From assembly GCF_026262505.1 (NCBI RefSeq), contig NC_067206.1:14566205-14630204 (forward strand): DNA of 64,000 nucleotides. The letters are read 5' to 3'. Numbering within the stretch: the first letter of the stretch is position 1; each line of letters starts with the position of its first letter. The DNA comes from Trichomonas vaginalis G3 (lineage: Eukaryota > Parabasalia > Trichomonadida > Trichomonadidae). This document shows positions 52,348 through 63,235 of this stretch, in pieces. The notes beneath the pieces are model-generated. The model was not told the DNA's origin. It was given only the letters and a program-made list of their open reading frames with translations, and ran no database searches. The translations under genes and the position numbers were made by a program.

Positions 52348-53585
52348 AAACAGAAATTCATCAAAAGTGACACCTCAGAAAAGCTAAAATATTGAATTTT
52401 TGAACTTTTGATAGAGCACGTTTTTAAATATTAATTAAAGTAAATGTATATTTTGTAAAGATTCTTTTTAATAAGAAAGTAAAATTTTGAAGAAGAACAC
52501 AAAATCTTCTGAAAAATAATATCACATAAACTCATATTATTTTCTAATATATAACTATTTTATATAAAAATCAAATTCAATGATCTTAAAAGCGAAGGAT
52601 AAACCTCAAAATTTACGAATATAATGAGTGGGAATATAATGCTTATCTATCATAAAACCATATGAAATATCAATTTTTGCTTTACGCCTAATTTTTGACG
52701 ACAATTAGCAAAAAATGTTAAATGTTAACACTCAGTCCATTTGAATATGAAAATAAAATTGACTTTGATTAAATGTTTTTATTTATCATGCAATTCTTCT
52801 TGCGACTAAAGATTTGAATAAAATTTCAAAAAATAAGATAGCTTAAAAAATAATATACGGTAGTGTTTACTAATAGATGAATAGTATATAAATTCTATTA
52901 AAATGGATTTGATCCAAAAAATATAAAACCAAAAATAATTGTTATAATTTAAATGAAGAAGTAATTTAAAACGATTTTATTTATGATCAAATTTTATATA
53001 TTTTTTGGATCAAATCCATTTTAATAGAATTTATATACTATTCATCTATTAGTAAACACTACCGTATATTATTTTTTAAGCTATCTTATTTTTTGAAATT
53101 TTATTCAAATCTTTAGTCGCAAGAAGAATTGCATGATAAATAAAAACATTTAATCAAAGTCAATTTTATTTTCATATTCAAATGGACTGAGTGTTAACAT
53201 TTAACATTTTTTGCTAATTGTCGTCAAAAATTAGGCGTAAAGCAAAAATTGATATTTCATATGGTTTTATGATAGATAAGCATTATATTCCCACTCATTA
53301 TATTCGTAAATTTTGAGGTTTATCCTTCGCTTTTAAGATCATTGAATTTGATTTTTATATAAAATAGTTATATATTAGAAAATAATATGAGTTTATGTGA
53401 TATTATTTTTCAGAAGATTTCATTCTATATGCCTATGAAAAGTACTCTCAAAACTAACTTTTTCCTAATTATAATTAAATCTAGAATATTGTATTATGCT
53501 TAGTATTATTTCAATTTTCTCATTCAATTTAGAATTTACAAATGTCAAAAAATTGAGAGCTGTCACTTTTGATGAATTTCTGTTT
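52348..53585. mobile_element. Foldback element G2 (1,238 bp) with ~420-bp arms
   Basis: Terminal 25-bp inverted repeats AAACAGAAATTCATCAAAAG plus TGACA. Inside is an almost perfect palindrome: left arm about 52,505-52,925, right arm about 52,997-53,420, spacer about 70 bp. It encodes nothing. G1 (40,066-40,706) has the same ends and the outer parts of the arms. Confidence 0.88.
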
Positions 53586-54072
53586 ATTACATATTTTCCT
53601 TTTTTTAGATGAAACTTATTTGTTTACCAATATTCCTTATTTTATAAAATTTTTCAATTGAATACTACAATAATTTTATCTCTCCTTTATTAAATTTTCG
53701 ATTTTTATGTTAATTCTAATTCTTTGCACTATTTCTTGTCTAAATCTTCTAAATTTTTATTTTAATTTAATTTGACACATAATCATCCTTTTAATTTTCG
53801 ATTCAAATCCTTATCCTCTTCATTATTTTTCAATAATTTTTTTATCGTAATTTGTAAAATTCGTTCTTTTATAGCTGTTTAAATAATCCAAAACCATGAT
53901 ATTTATTATTGTTAATTATTCCTAATCATGTTTTTTCCATTAATTTTAATTTTTTATTTTCTGAACCATTTAAATTAATTTTGTTAAGAATATTTTTTCA
54001 ATATAGACTTCTGAAATAATTAAATTATTCTCAAATTCTCACAAATTATTTCATTTCAAATTTGTTTAAAAT
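53586..54072. other. No gene seen
   Basis: T-rich sequence without coding pattern between G2 and the integrase gene. One end of element K may lie here, but I cannot place it. Confidence 0.35.
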
Positions 54073-55880
54073 GAATTTGTACACTTAGTTGATTCAGCTT
54101 GGCTTGAAACAGCTCTAGCACAGATTCAAAGGCGCACACCGTTAGCCATTGTTCTCACAAATGTTCCATTAGTCAACAACACTATTCGTTCATCAATTAA
54201 CAAGATAACATTTTACAAAGCTCTCTTATGTAATAGACTAATTACTATTGAAGAGTACTTACATCATACATACAAACTTCAAGAGTTTACTACTTTCTAC
54301 ATTAAATATAATAATCGACTCTACGAGTGTTCATCCATTTTGAAACACAGAGATGACACTCTCCTTACCGATTATTTGATATTACAAAGTTCAAACGACT
54401 CTCGTATACAGGAAGAACCCTCATCAGCCAGCACTCCTCTACAACGCCAGCTTTCATCAGCCAGCACTACCAACTCTGTTCCACAGCAACAGCTCTCAAC
54501 AGCCAACGCTCCTCTTCAACGCCAGCTTTCATTAGCCACCAGTACCAACACTCCCCCACAGCCACAACTCTCTGCCAACACCCAGACACAACGCCAGCTC
54601 TCTGCCAACTCTCTTCCACAGCAACAACTCTCTGCCAACACCCAGACACAACGCCAGCTCTCTGCCAACACCTCGGCACAGCAACAACTCTCTGCCAACA
54701 CTCCCCCACAGCAACAGCTCTCTGCCAATACTCAGCCTCAGCCTCACCCATCTGTGTCTATTCCCCTTAAGCGCGGGAGACCCAAAGTTAATGTACCAAA
54801 AGATCTTAAGGTAACTATTAGAAACCTAATTGAGCAGCATGGCCATCTTGGAATAATCTCCGCCTATAACCAAATAAATAAAGATATCGAATATGCCAAA
54901 TCTCATTTTGAGGCATTTTTGGACATGAAGACGGGTATTGTTCCACAGCCAACGCCTACCCAAGCATGGTTCTCCGCTATTGAACGTTTTAAGCCCCTGA
55001 ATCAAATTTCTTCCACAATTCCTTCCGGACTTATGATTGAAGAGTCTCCATTATCATTTCCATCTGAGCTGAGGAACATTAAATATCTTACAAACCCTCT
55101 TCCACATCCCCCTCAAGACATATGGTAGAAAGAGCTTTTAGAGAGCTAGGCTTGGCACGTCCAAGGGGACCCTATCGGCCAAAAGGAAAGACAAGATACT
55201 TAGCTGCCTTTCCTAACCAAATATGGCACGTTGATATCCACTTTCTTGGCAAAAAGAGAAGTCAGATTCTTTATGCTGTGATTGATGACTGCACAAGGCT
55301 CATCATAGAATGGCAGCATCTTTCGTCAAAACATGCTAGCCAAACAGTGAAAGTAATTAAGAGAGCAATAGCCTGTTATGGACAACCACATACAATTTGG
55401 TCTGATAATGGCGGCGAGAATAAAGGCGAGTTCCTAAAGGCTATGAGGGTTCGGGGGATCAATAATGTATATATTGTCCCCCATTGCCCATACCAAAATT
55501 GGAAAATCGAGCGCCTGTGGCCTAACATAGAGAGCAGAGAGTTGTCATGGGCAAAGATTCAACAATGGGTTGAGTACTATAATGCTAAACCTCATCTAGC
55601 ATTACCAACTCATTATGTGAATGGAAAACAAATTCACTATAGCCCATCTGAAATGTGGAAGAAACTTCCAATTTGGAAGAGGGGAATGCCGGCAAAATGG
55701 ATTGTGGATGGAGTCTCTCAAGATTTTCTTCCAGGTTCACTTATGGCTAATGAGATGCCAGAGCTCCAAGCAATCGAAGAAGATGAATGGGAAAAAGAAG
55801 GCGAGGAAGTTGAAGAAGAAGATAGTAATGAAAAGAAGAATAGAAGTAAATTAAGAAGAAGAATATCAAGAAGATTATGA
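54073..55880 (+). pseudogene. rve-type DDE integrase with Gln-rich repeat domain (element K)
   Basis: An N-terminal part (VDSAWLETALAQIQRRTPLA, VLTNVPLVNNTIRSSINK) is homologous to the B1 integrase N-terminus. It is followed by a domain of LSANTxxQQQ repeats (about 54,430-54,750), a basic KRGRPKVNVPKDLKVTIR, and an rve core: NQIWHVDIHFLGKKRS, HTIWSDNGGENKGEF and YQNWKIERLWPN. The end is acidic then basic. There is no clear start, and the frame is disrupted near 54.3 and 55.1 kb, but the core is fully open. It belongs to the IS3/IS481-like integrases of DNA transposons. Confidence 0.8.
54430..54750. repeat. Degenerate 30- and 60-bp coding repeats
   Basis: Repeats of CTCTCTGCCAACAC plus CAACAG words, encoding LSANTPPQQQ-type decapeptides about ten times. 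It is probably a flexible linker that expands by slippage. Confidence 0.8.
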
Positions 55881-55976
55881 AGAAGAATATCAAGAAGATT
55901 ATGAAGACCCTTATGAAGAAGATTATGATGATTCATTTTAATATTACAAATAAAATGTCACTTTTTCTATTTTTGA

Positions 55977-56696
55977 CACGTAAAGTTATCACTTTTCTGT
56001 CAAACCGTTTTTATCGCTTTCGTATATAACACTAAAAATATTCAGCTCCTGTGACTATTCTAGAATCTAACAACTCTTAAATTTGATATGTTTCATTTTT
56101 ATTTTTGGGCATTTCGTTAAATGTACATCTGAATAAATCATATTCGATGGCCTCATACATTAATGTGTTTTCATCTGGACAATTGAGATCTTTGATCATC
56201 TTCTCCTATTTATTATAGTTTGCCTTCTCGAACCTTCTTTCCATCCTCTTTAATGTTATAAGGATACTCTCAACATTATCTTGTATGTAGACGTATTTGG
56301 ATCTTTGTTCTTCAACATGCTGATCTTTGCTCTGGTCTAGGGCAATTTGGCTGTATTCATACTTAGATTGCATTATTTCCAACTCATGCTCTGTTCTGTG
56401 TAAGTTCTTCTTTAACGTTGAAATTGATTGTTCAAGATCTTTTATTTGTTCCTGATCTTTTGTATGCTGTGATCTTGATAGCTTTGTTCTGAGTAGTTCT
56501 TGCTCGAATACACTCATATATTACTTATATAATTTTGTTATGTTGAGGCAATAGAATATGCACATAAGAACATTTGATCTAAATATTGACTTCTGATAAA
56601 TTCATATTGTGAATAACTTGGGTCCAAAAATATCTTTGTTGTAAACGAAAATGATAAAAACGGTTTGACAGAAAAAGTGATACTTTACATGGCAAA
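55977..56696. mobile_element. Element L (~720 bp) with a small coiled-coil frame
   Basis: Left end CGTAAAGTTATCACTTTTCT followed by GTCAAACCGTTTTTATC; the inverse is at 56,650-56,696 (GATAAAAACGGTTTGAC, then AGAAAAAGTGATACTTTAC). A second CATGTAAAG word at about 57,674 suggests that a larger element may once have included the hairpin array to the right. No clear target duplication. Confidence 0.6.
56206..56517 (-). CDS. Small coiled-coil protein inside element L
   Basis: An open frame of 103 residues (MSVFEQELLRTKLSRSQHTK). It is a nearly continuous heptad coiled coil (IKDLEQSISTLKKNLHRTE, HELEIMQSKYEYSQ) with a basic C-terminus. It is unlike the transposases around it and may be a captured fragment of a host coiled-coil gene. 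No promoter motif is evident. It may not be expressed. Confidence 0.4.
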   Translation of the reverse strand: MSVFEQELLRTKLSRSQHTKDQEQIKDLEQSISTLKKNLHRTEHELEIMQSKYEYSQIALDQSKDQHVEEQRSKYVYIQDNVESILITLKRMERRFEKANYNK

Positions 56697-56704
56697 AAAT
56701 AGAG

Positions 56705-57730
56705 CCTTACTTTTGAGATACTTGAGATTGAAACTGAATCTTATGAGGCGGTGATCTTGAATCACTACCTCATAAGGTTCAGTTTCATATAAAATTTGTT
56801 GCAATTTGTTATTCTTTTGCAATTATTTCTTATAAGATTTTACATCTTTTAGCGGGGAATGTTTGTTATCATGTATATATTATAAATATCTACACGATAA
56901 CGAACATTCCTCGCTAAATTGCTGAGAAACTTTGAGGAAATGTCGAACAATTTCCTCAAAGTTTCTCAGATTTATATAGATCACTAGAGTCCCCTAGGCA
57001 CTGATTCTGGTTCAGTACCTAGGAGGCTCTAGTTCTCTAACGAACTGATAAAATGTTTTTAAATTTTTGGATATTGCTACCTGTGAAGCACTGACTTCAA
57101 GTCAGTACCTCACAGGTAGCAATTACATTGAAAGATGGGAGAAACTTTGTCCGAATGTTAAACTATTCTGACAAAGTTTCTCCCATTTGTAGTGGAGATG
57201 GAAGGCTTTGAGGTATATTGTATTAATATATATCCCAAAGCCTTCCATCTCCACTTGAAAGTGTCCAAAACTTTGGGTTAATAGTTTGAAATTAACCCAA
57301 AGTTTTGGAACTTTCTAGAAGGAATTGCAGGGTAAGAGGTACATATTCATACTATGTACCTCTTACCCTCCAATTCCTTCCTGAACATAAACAAATTTGG
57401 AGTTAATTGTTTGCAATTAACTCCGGGTTTGTTGACCTCCAAATGAAAATGAAAGGGTAAGAGGTATATAGTGACCCTATATGCCTCTTACCCTTTCATT
57501 CTCATTAATTATGGGAGAAACTTTGGCCGAATGTTAAATTATTCGACCAAAGTTTCTCCCATTTTTTGAAGGGATTGGAGGCTATGAGATACTGATGCAA
57601 TGTCAGTACCTCATGGCCTCCAATTCCATCCTGAAACTGATCAAAGTGGACCATACATGCATTTGAAATTTGCCATGTAAAGTCCACTTTTTGAGAGAGA
57701 GGATTTGACTGCGTCAAATCCTCTTTTTCG
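56705..57730. repeat. Hairpin array, about 14 hairpins
   Basis: A chain of inverted repeats with spacers of only 2-20 bases. Arms include TGAAACTGAATCTTATGAGG, GGGGAATGTTTGTTATC, CTGAGAAACTTTGAGGAAAT, ACTAGAGTC..CCTAGG, ATTGCTACCTGTGA, GGGAGAAACTTTGTC, GTGGAGATGGAAGGCTTTG, CCAAAACTTTGGGTTAAT, GGAATTGCAGGGTAAGAGG and GGATTGGAGGCTATGAG. The A-type hairpin (GAAACTTTGTCCGAATG) and the GGGTAAGAGGTA type are shared with the arrays at 28.8 and 47.9 kb. Confidence 0.9.
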
Positions 57731-57849
57731 TTTACGAGATTTTCCCTTCATCGCTACATGTATAGATGTGCATATATAAAGTTCATCTGCCCCTAAAAGA
57801 TCAGATCTGAATATCCACCTTTGTCACTGCATAATATTCAAAAGGACAA

Positions 57850-58086
57850 TTGTGGTATGGGAATTTTCATCTAAGATGGTATCGTCCCCATAAAAACGGA
57901 AAATATATTACAAAATTCAACTGCGATCATATTTGCAAAGGAAATAATAGTTTACTACATCAACTTCTGGATCATTATGTTATCAAATATGTAATGGATC
58001 TAAATTGTGGTCATCCGGATCGATTTTATGAAATTATCAAAAACGAGCCTCATTATCCATCATATTCTGATAAAACTGCTGAATAA
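57850..58086 (+). pseudogene. MULE N-terminal zinc-finger fragment
   Basis: A frame of 78 codons with FHLRWYRPHKNGKYITKFNC followed by DHICKGNN and later LNCGHPDRFYEIIK. The Cys/His pattern and the basic N-terminus resemble MULE zinc fingers. No catalytic core follows; the sequence beyond the stop is AT-rich. The last part could be a short remnant of the next transposase segment (58,150-58,430). Confidence 0.45.
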
Positions 58087-58465
58087 TCTTATAATAGAAG
58101 CTTTAACAATTTCACAATCTTTAAGATAAAATAATTTAATAGCCTTATGAAAATTGTAAAAAAATCCAATCAATTAGATGCAAGACAATTCAATTAGAAA
58201 TTGATGATAAGTTCTATTCAAGTTATGAAGAATACGGAGGTGTTTTGAAACGTTTTATATTAAATTCTTGGAAAACCGTTTCAAAATCTTTTCCAATGAA
58301 TTCGGTTCAATAATCTGAAAGAATTCTATATAGAACAAATTTTGAGAATTCAATTGCGTGACGAAAAACTCTGCCAGTATTTTTCATTTTGATTTTATAA
58401 TAAGGCATGTAGATGCTACGCAATTACTGAATGAACTATAGTTATTTGATAAAATTATTTTATTA

Positions 58466-59272
58466 GGGAAAACCGCAACCACTTTTTTTAATCACGATTT
58501 AAATATATAAATCGCGATTTTTTAGAAAAATCGCGACTTTTTTAAAATCGCGTTTTTTAATGAATTGCGATTTTATTGTGGTCGCGATTTTTCTAAAAAT
58601 CGCGATTTTTATGGAAAATTGTGATCAAAATTAAACGCGATTTTCTTTATCAATCGCGAACATAGAACAAATCGGAACCATGATTTTGGACCTCATTAAG
58701 CGAAAAGGTCGCAATTAAATTCAATAACAAAGCAATTCACAAAGATTTTTTTGAATCTAGAATGGCTGTTATCCTTTTAGACTGCTCACAATATGGTTTT
58801 TTCTGCATACTTGCGAAATCAGAGATCTAAAATCAAACAATCTCGATAACAAATACCTCAATCCCACTTTACTGGTCAAAATTCTTGAAGTCTTACTTTA
58901 CTGCACTAATTAATCATAATTTACCTTTAACTAAAAAAATATTACATAAATCTAACAAAAAAACCTTTAGCAATAAAATACATTTGCTCAAGCCTATCGG
59001 CAACTCAAATCTAAAAAACTTTTTATAACATTCTTATTACAATTTTTATTTTATTCTTATATTTATATTTTTAGTTCACTTTTTAAATAATGATCTTTAG
59101 ATTGAACCAATAACGCAATTTTCCATATAAATCGCGATTTTTTAGAAAAATCGCGACCACAATAGAATCGCAATTCATTAAAAAACGCGATTTTAAAAAA
59201 GTCGCGATTTTTCTAAAAAATCGCGATTTATATATTTAAATCGTGATTAAAAAAAGTGGTTGCGGTTTTCCC
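58466..59272. mobile_element. Element M (807 bp) with TCGCGA-rich inverted arms
   Basis: Ends GGGAAAACCGCAACCACTTT and its inverse. Arms of about 155 bp (58,466-58,621 and 59,118-59,272) are almost perfectly complementary and each holds four TCGCGA palindromes within AAATCGCGATTT contexts plus related CGCG words. The middle 500 bp is AT-rich and non-coding. CG dinucleotides are otherwise rare in the surrounding DNA. Confidence 0.85.
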
Positions 59273-60150
59273 TATTTTAAATAAAATAATTTTTTAAAAA
59301 AATCATATAAATTATTTGATAGTTAAAGCCATAGACTTAATGGATAAAAACCTTATCATAAATAGATCAACCTCAAGAAACTAATTGCATGATAAGATAC
59401 TAATATCAAAGAAGTAACTATTTGCATATGGTCACAAGGTAATCCTTCAAGAATTTACTGAGATATTAGAAGGATCTCCAATCAGAGGAATTTTAAAACA
59501 CATCGCCAAAAATCTAAAAAAATTCCAATTTTTTTTAAAATTTATAACTTTCAAACCGTTTCCAATCAATAATTTGAGAGTCTTTATGAGAATATAAAAT
59601 GTTAAACATTGGATCATATATGTATTTCTTTAAAATATTAAGTTTTTTATTTTTCCAAATTTTATTAACCTATCAATTGTATTCAGATATTTCTATATAT
59701 TTTTAAAATATTTCCTATGTTTTTTGGATTATTAATGTATATACTAGACAAATGAGGAAGATATATAATTCCAAGTTTTTAAGAATGAAAACTTTATATA
59801 ATTAAAATGTCAAAAATGAAGTCACGCTATTTTTCATGCTTAAAATCAGAAAAATGTTGCAACACGAAATTATAGAAGTAAAGTGATCTTGAAGTTGATA
59901 TATTGCACAAAATGGAGCAAAGTATATGAAAAAATGTTTTTTGTATAGAGTTATGCCAGGTTTTAGGTGTCAAATATCCTTTTTCTAAATCTGACATGTT
60001 ACATGTCAGATGTTTGCAACATTTTTTTATTTTGAGATATTCAAAATATTTAAATAAGATATCTCAAAATCCTATTTTTATACAAGTAATTTAAAATTAA
60101 ATTCATCCTTATCAAATCACTTTTTTACATGACTTTTCTACTTTTTCATG
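59273..60150. other. No gene seen
   Basis: AT-rich DNA. TCTGACATGTTACATGTCAGA (59,991-60,011) is a near-perfect short palindrome. Nothing else is supported. Confidence 0.35.
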
Positions 60151-60175
60151 TACAGCTTAATTTATCACAAACATA

Positions 60176-60325
60176 CTACAAATGAATCCACAGTTATGAA
60201 GTTGGATTGTCCAAATCCTCATTGTTATGCTCATGTGAAGAATAAGAATCTAATAAATAATACATATATCATTTTAAAAGTTGAATCTGATCACCATCAT
60301 GATAGTGTATCATACCGAAAATGAG
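60176..60325 (+). pseudogene. MULE zinc-finger relic
   Basis: Coding-like stretch ESTVMKLDCPNPHCYAHVKN then VESDHHHDSVSYRK: a C-x4-C followed by an H-x-H pattern of the MULE FLYWCH-like finger. A stop and the loss of further coding follow, so it is a fragment. Confidence 0.45.
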
Positions 60326-60489
60326 CTTTACAAAAAGCAATAGAAAAGTGAATCATATTTTTATTTTTCGCTGAAATTTTTGAAACTTTTTTATTAGAAA
60401 ATATTAAATCTTTAAATACCATTTTTTAAATATCTACAAATAGTAGAAAAATATTATAAATTATTAATATCTAAGAAAATTATAATTAT

Positions 60490-60655
60490 TTAGCATTGAA
60501 AAGTAGAGGAGTTTACAAGGTAATGATACATAATTAGTGCATTGTAGGCTTCCATTTTCTAGAGAGAGTTCGAAAACATGGTCGCAATTGCATCTGATGC
60601 ATTGAATGGTGAGAGGTATATAGGCATACTATATACCTCTCACTTCTCCATTTTT
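60490..60655. repeat. Decayed hairpin pair
   Basis: GAATGGTGAGAGGTATATAGG with its inverse (about 60,605-60,650), preceded by a half-lost hairpin around TTTACAAGGTAATGATAC. These are relics of the hairpin modules seen elsewhere. Confidence 0.6.
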
Positions 60656-61265
60656 TTATTTAGATTATTTCCAAGATAACGCTAAAAATTTCCAGTATTA
60701 TTTGGTTAAATATTTTCAATGGCTTAATCTTGAAATACCGTGGTTCTTGAACAGTATCGATGTTTCCAAAAATGAGAAAAGCAAATCAGCAATTCATTTA
60801 TTGCAGATGCACAAAGAACAATTGACTATTGACACAGACCTGGATATTGTTGACGAACATTGAATTTATCTTAAGGTGATCTATGAGAATGCCAAAGTTT
60901 TGGGGAGAAAACATGCGATAGACAGGTAAATCAGAGTGGTTCACAGTCACACCACAGTTATGTACAACTTGTTAAACTTGATTCACTGCAAAATCAGAAT
61001 AATGACAATGATTTCCCTTCAAATTCACTTTAATGACAGATAAAATAAAGTCATAGTCCATATAACAACAATCAAATATATAATACTCAACATCAAAATT
61101 CCATTCCACATGAATCTCAAACTGCCAATTTTGATTCTCTGCATAGTTCCACATTCAATTAAATTTGTTTTTTCTGATGAAGGTCATGAATTAAAAGGTA
61201 ATATTCAAAATGAATTCCCTAATGAATCCAGATTGCATTTGAGACATATGGAGCTAAAAAACAAG
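60656..61265. other. Coding-like relics without a name
   Basis: A short plus-strand stretch (QMHKEQLTIDTDLDIVDEH, ending near 60,862) and a later one (FVFSDEGHELKGNIQNEFP at about 61,165-61,225) look like decayed coding sequence. I recognise no family. Confidence 0.3.
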
Positions 61266-61279
61266 CCTAATCAATCAAA

Positions 61280-61400
61280 AATCTTTTGAGTGGAGATCCT
61301 GATTGAAGATCTAGATTGAGTGGTGATCCTTATTAAGTGGCGATCCATATTGAATGGAGATGCTTTGAGTGGAGATCTAGATTGAGAGAAGATCCTGTTG
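61280..61400. repeat. Degenerate GATC-containing tandem repeat, about six copies
   Basis: Imperfect units of about 17-22 bp such as TTGAGTGGAGATCCTGA and TTGAGTGGTGATCCTTA. The copies are diverged and no coding sequence is seen. Confidence 0.65.
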
Positions 61401-61582
61401 ATTTAGAATATGGCATAATGTTGAATATATTTTTCTTTGTTCGACCAATTGCATCTCTCAAATTTAGAATGGCTGGCCAATTGTTTTGTTTTTGATCGCA
61501 ATATGAAATCAGACATCAATTTAACTATTTGATATAAAATGTATCAATGTGAGTGGGAATATATGTGGCGGTAAAAGATCAT

Positions 61583-62856
61583 TTACCCAGATTTTCCTTA
61601 CTTTTACCACCTCTCTAAAGCTGGGGACACCGCCTATCGTTGGGAGTAGCTATTAAATAGAACCACCAAGGGTATTTTTCGAATTGCCGGTGTAGTGTAG
61701 TGGAAATATCGGACATAATGATTCATTATGCCAAGGTTTGATTCCCATTTAGCCAATTTTTTTCTTTTTTGGATCATGAATTTTTTTTTGGGTCACTATA
61801 AGATTTGTTTCATGTTCTAAATCTGCTGCATATGTAATCTATTTTTATTTACCTATTTTTTAAAAATCTATTGGATTGCCAAATTTGAATATATTTAAAA
61901 TCATAAAAATCCAAAAAAACTATAAATATATGTTTTATGCATAGTGCCGATACTCAAATATCAGATTACTTAGATCCATGAATAATATCCGAATTTTTTT
62001 TCTTAAAATTAAACTTCAAAACTTCTTGCAATCTTATTCTTAATCAATTGGAAATTTTTAAAACAATTTTTTAAAATAATTTTGCGTAAATTTTATTCTC
62101 ATGTTGTTTTAATCGAAAATTGATACATTTTCAAAAAAATAATATTGACTTATGAAATTCATTTTTAAGGTGAAATAGTATTGTTTTTATTAAAGTATAT
62201 GAATAATATATAAAAAATTAATGAATAATATAAGCAGATTTTTAGTTTACAAAACAAATATGAGCAATGCAATTTCAAACTTTTGCTGGCAATTTCGATA
62301 TTGCTCAAGTTTGTAGTATTTGTGATACCTATAACATCGGCTTAATCAAAATTCGATTTTTCTTATGAGTTATTGAGAAAATTTGATTGCAATGAGAAGG
62401 ATTTCGACGTTTTTGATAAACTAAAAGCTGAGCTTTAGGGGTTCAGTTCATTTATGGCTGTAGTTTGATGCGTAGATCTCTTTTTTATTGTAAATTCTTT
62501 CAGCATGGAGATCGAGAATGAATCTTTTGAGAACTTTATGAGTTTTTACACCCGTAAAGAGGTCCTTCGAGGAAAGATAGTCCAGACTACATGAAGATGT
62601 GGGTTAACCAAAAAAATCCGATGGTTTCCCCATATTCATGTAGATCTTCGAAAAAATGAGCACCAAAAAAGCCAAAAAATAGGCTTTTTATTGGATTTGT
62701 ACACTAGATCAATAATCTATTTAGGATCTGACACTCTTTTTAGCCAGAGATATGAGGTCCTTTCTAGGAAAACGATCTATTCATCCATAAAAAATGAATT
62801 ATCATTTTCCCCAGAAATTACATGGGGAGTGGTAAAAGTAAGGAAAATCTGGGTAA
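61583..62856. mobile_element. Element N (1,274 bp) with perfect 28-bp terminal repeats
   Basis: The terminal repeats begin TTACCCAGATTTTCCTTAC and are identical over 28 bp (61,583-61,610 and the inverse at 62,829-62,856). The length of the element and of its repeats is like that reported for the trichomonad mariner element, but I cannot confirm the family, and no DDD/D transposase frame is present. A tRNA-like stretch lies near the left end. The outside dinucleotides are AT and TA. Confidence 0.6.
61686..61755 (+). other. tRNA-like sequence with RNA polymerase III box A and box B
   Basis: 70 bases starting GCCGGTGTAGTGTAGTGG. Box A TAGTGTAGTGG is at 61,693-61,703 and box B GGTTTGATTCC at 61,735-61,745, 31 bp apart. 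A 5-bp anticodon-type stem CATAA/TTATG encloses a 7-base loop, and the end reads TAGCCA. The acceptor stem does not pair well and the loop lacks U33, so it is not a functional tRNA. It may be a pseudo-tRNA or the head of a SINE-like unit. Confidence 0.45.
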
Positions 62857-63235
62857 TATAAAATCACATTATTTAATTAAAAAATAATTAGGAAAATAGA
62901 AAATTAAACATCATTACAAGTTTTCAATTCTTGTTTGATTCATAAAATGCTAAATACATATATTTTTGGTAGTTAACTTTTGGATTTCAGCAAGCTGAAT
63001 TTGTTGACCAGAAACGAAAAGCTGCCGGACATCCATATAATTTTCCAATAGTTTGTTAGATGCATCTTTGAAAAAGTCAAATCTGTACATTTCATGAATT
63101 TTTTGGTCAAGAGTTGTTTTGATAATAATTCATTACCGCAACTACATGTACACAGGAAAATCTAGAGTTTTGCTAAGTGGCATATTTTTTGCCGAGTACC
63201 AGTCGATGGCTCACGACAAAAAAAATCATGCTTCG
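62857..63235. other. No gene seen
   Basis: AT-rich DNA between element N and the decayed D-type end; no coding pattern was recognised. Confidence 0.35.

Noticed and set aside
54073-55880. Retroviral or LTR-type origin for the rve genes
   Set aside because: No reverse transcriptase, gag-like frame or long terminal repeats accompany any of the three genes; their layout fits DNA transposons.
61686-61755. Functional tRNA gene
   Set aside because: The acceptor stem does not pair and the anticodon loop lacks U33; only box A and box B are well kept.
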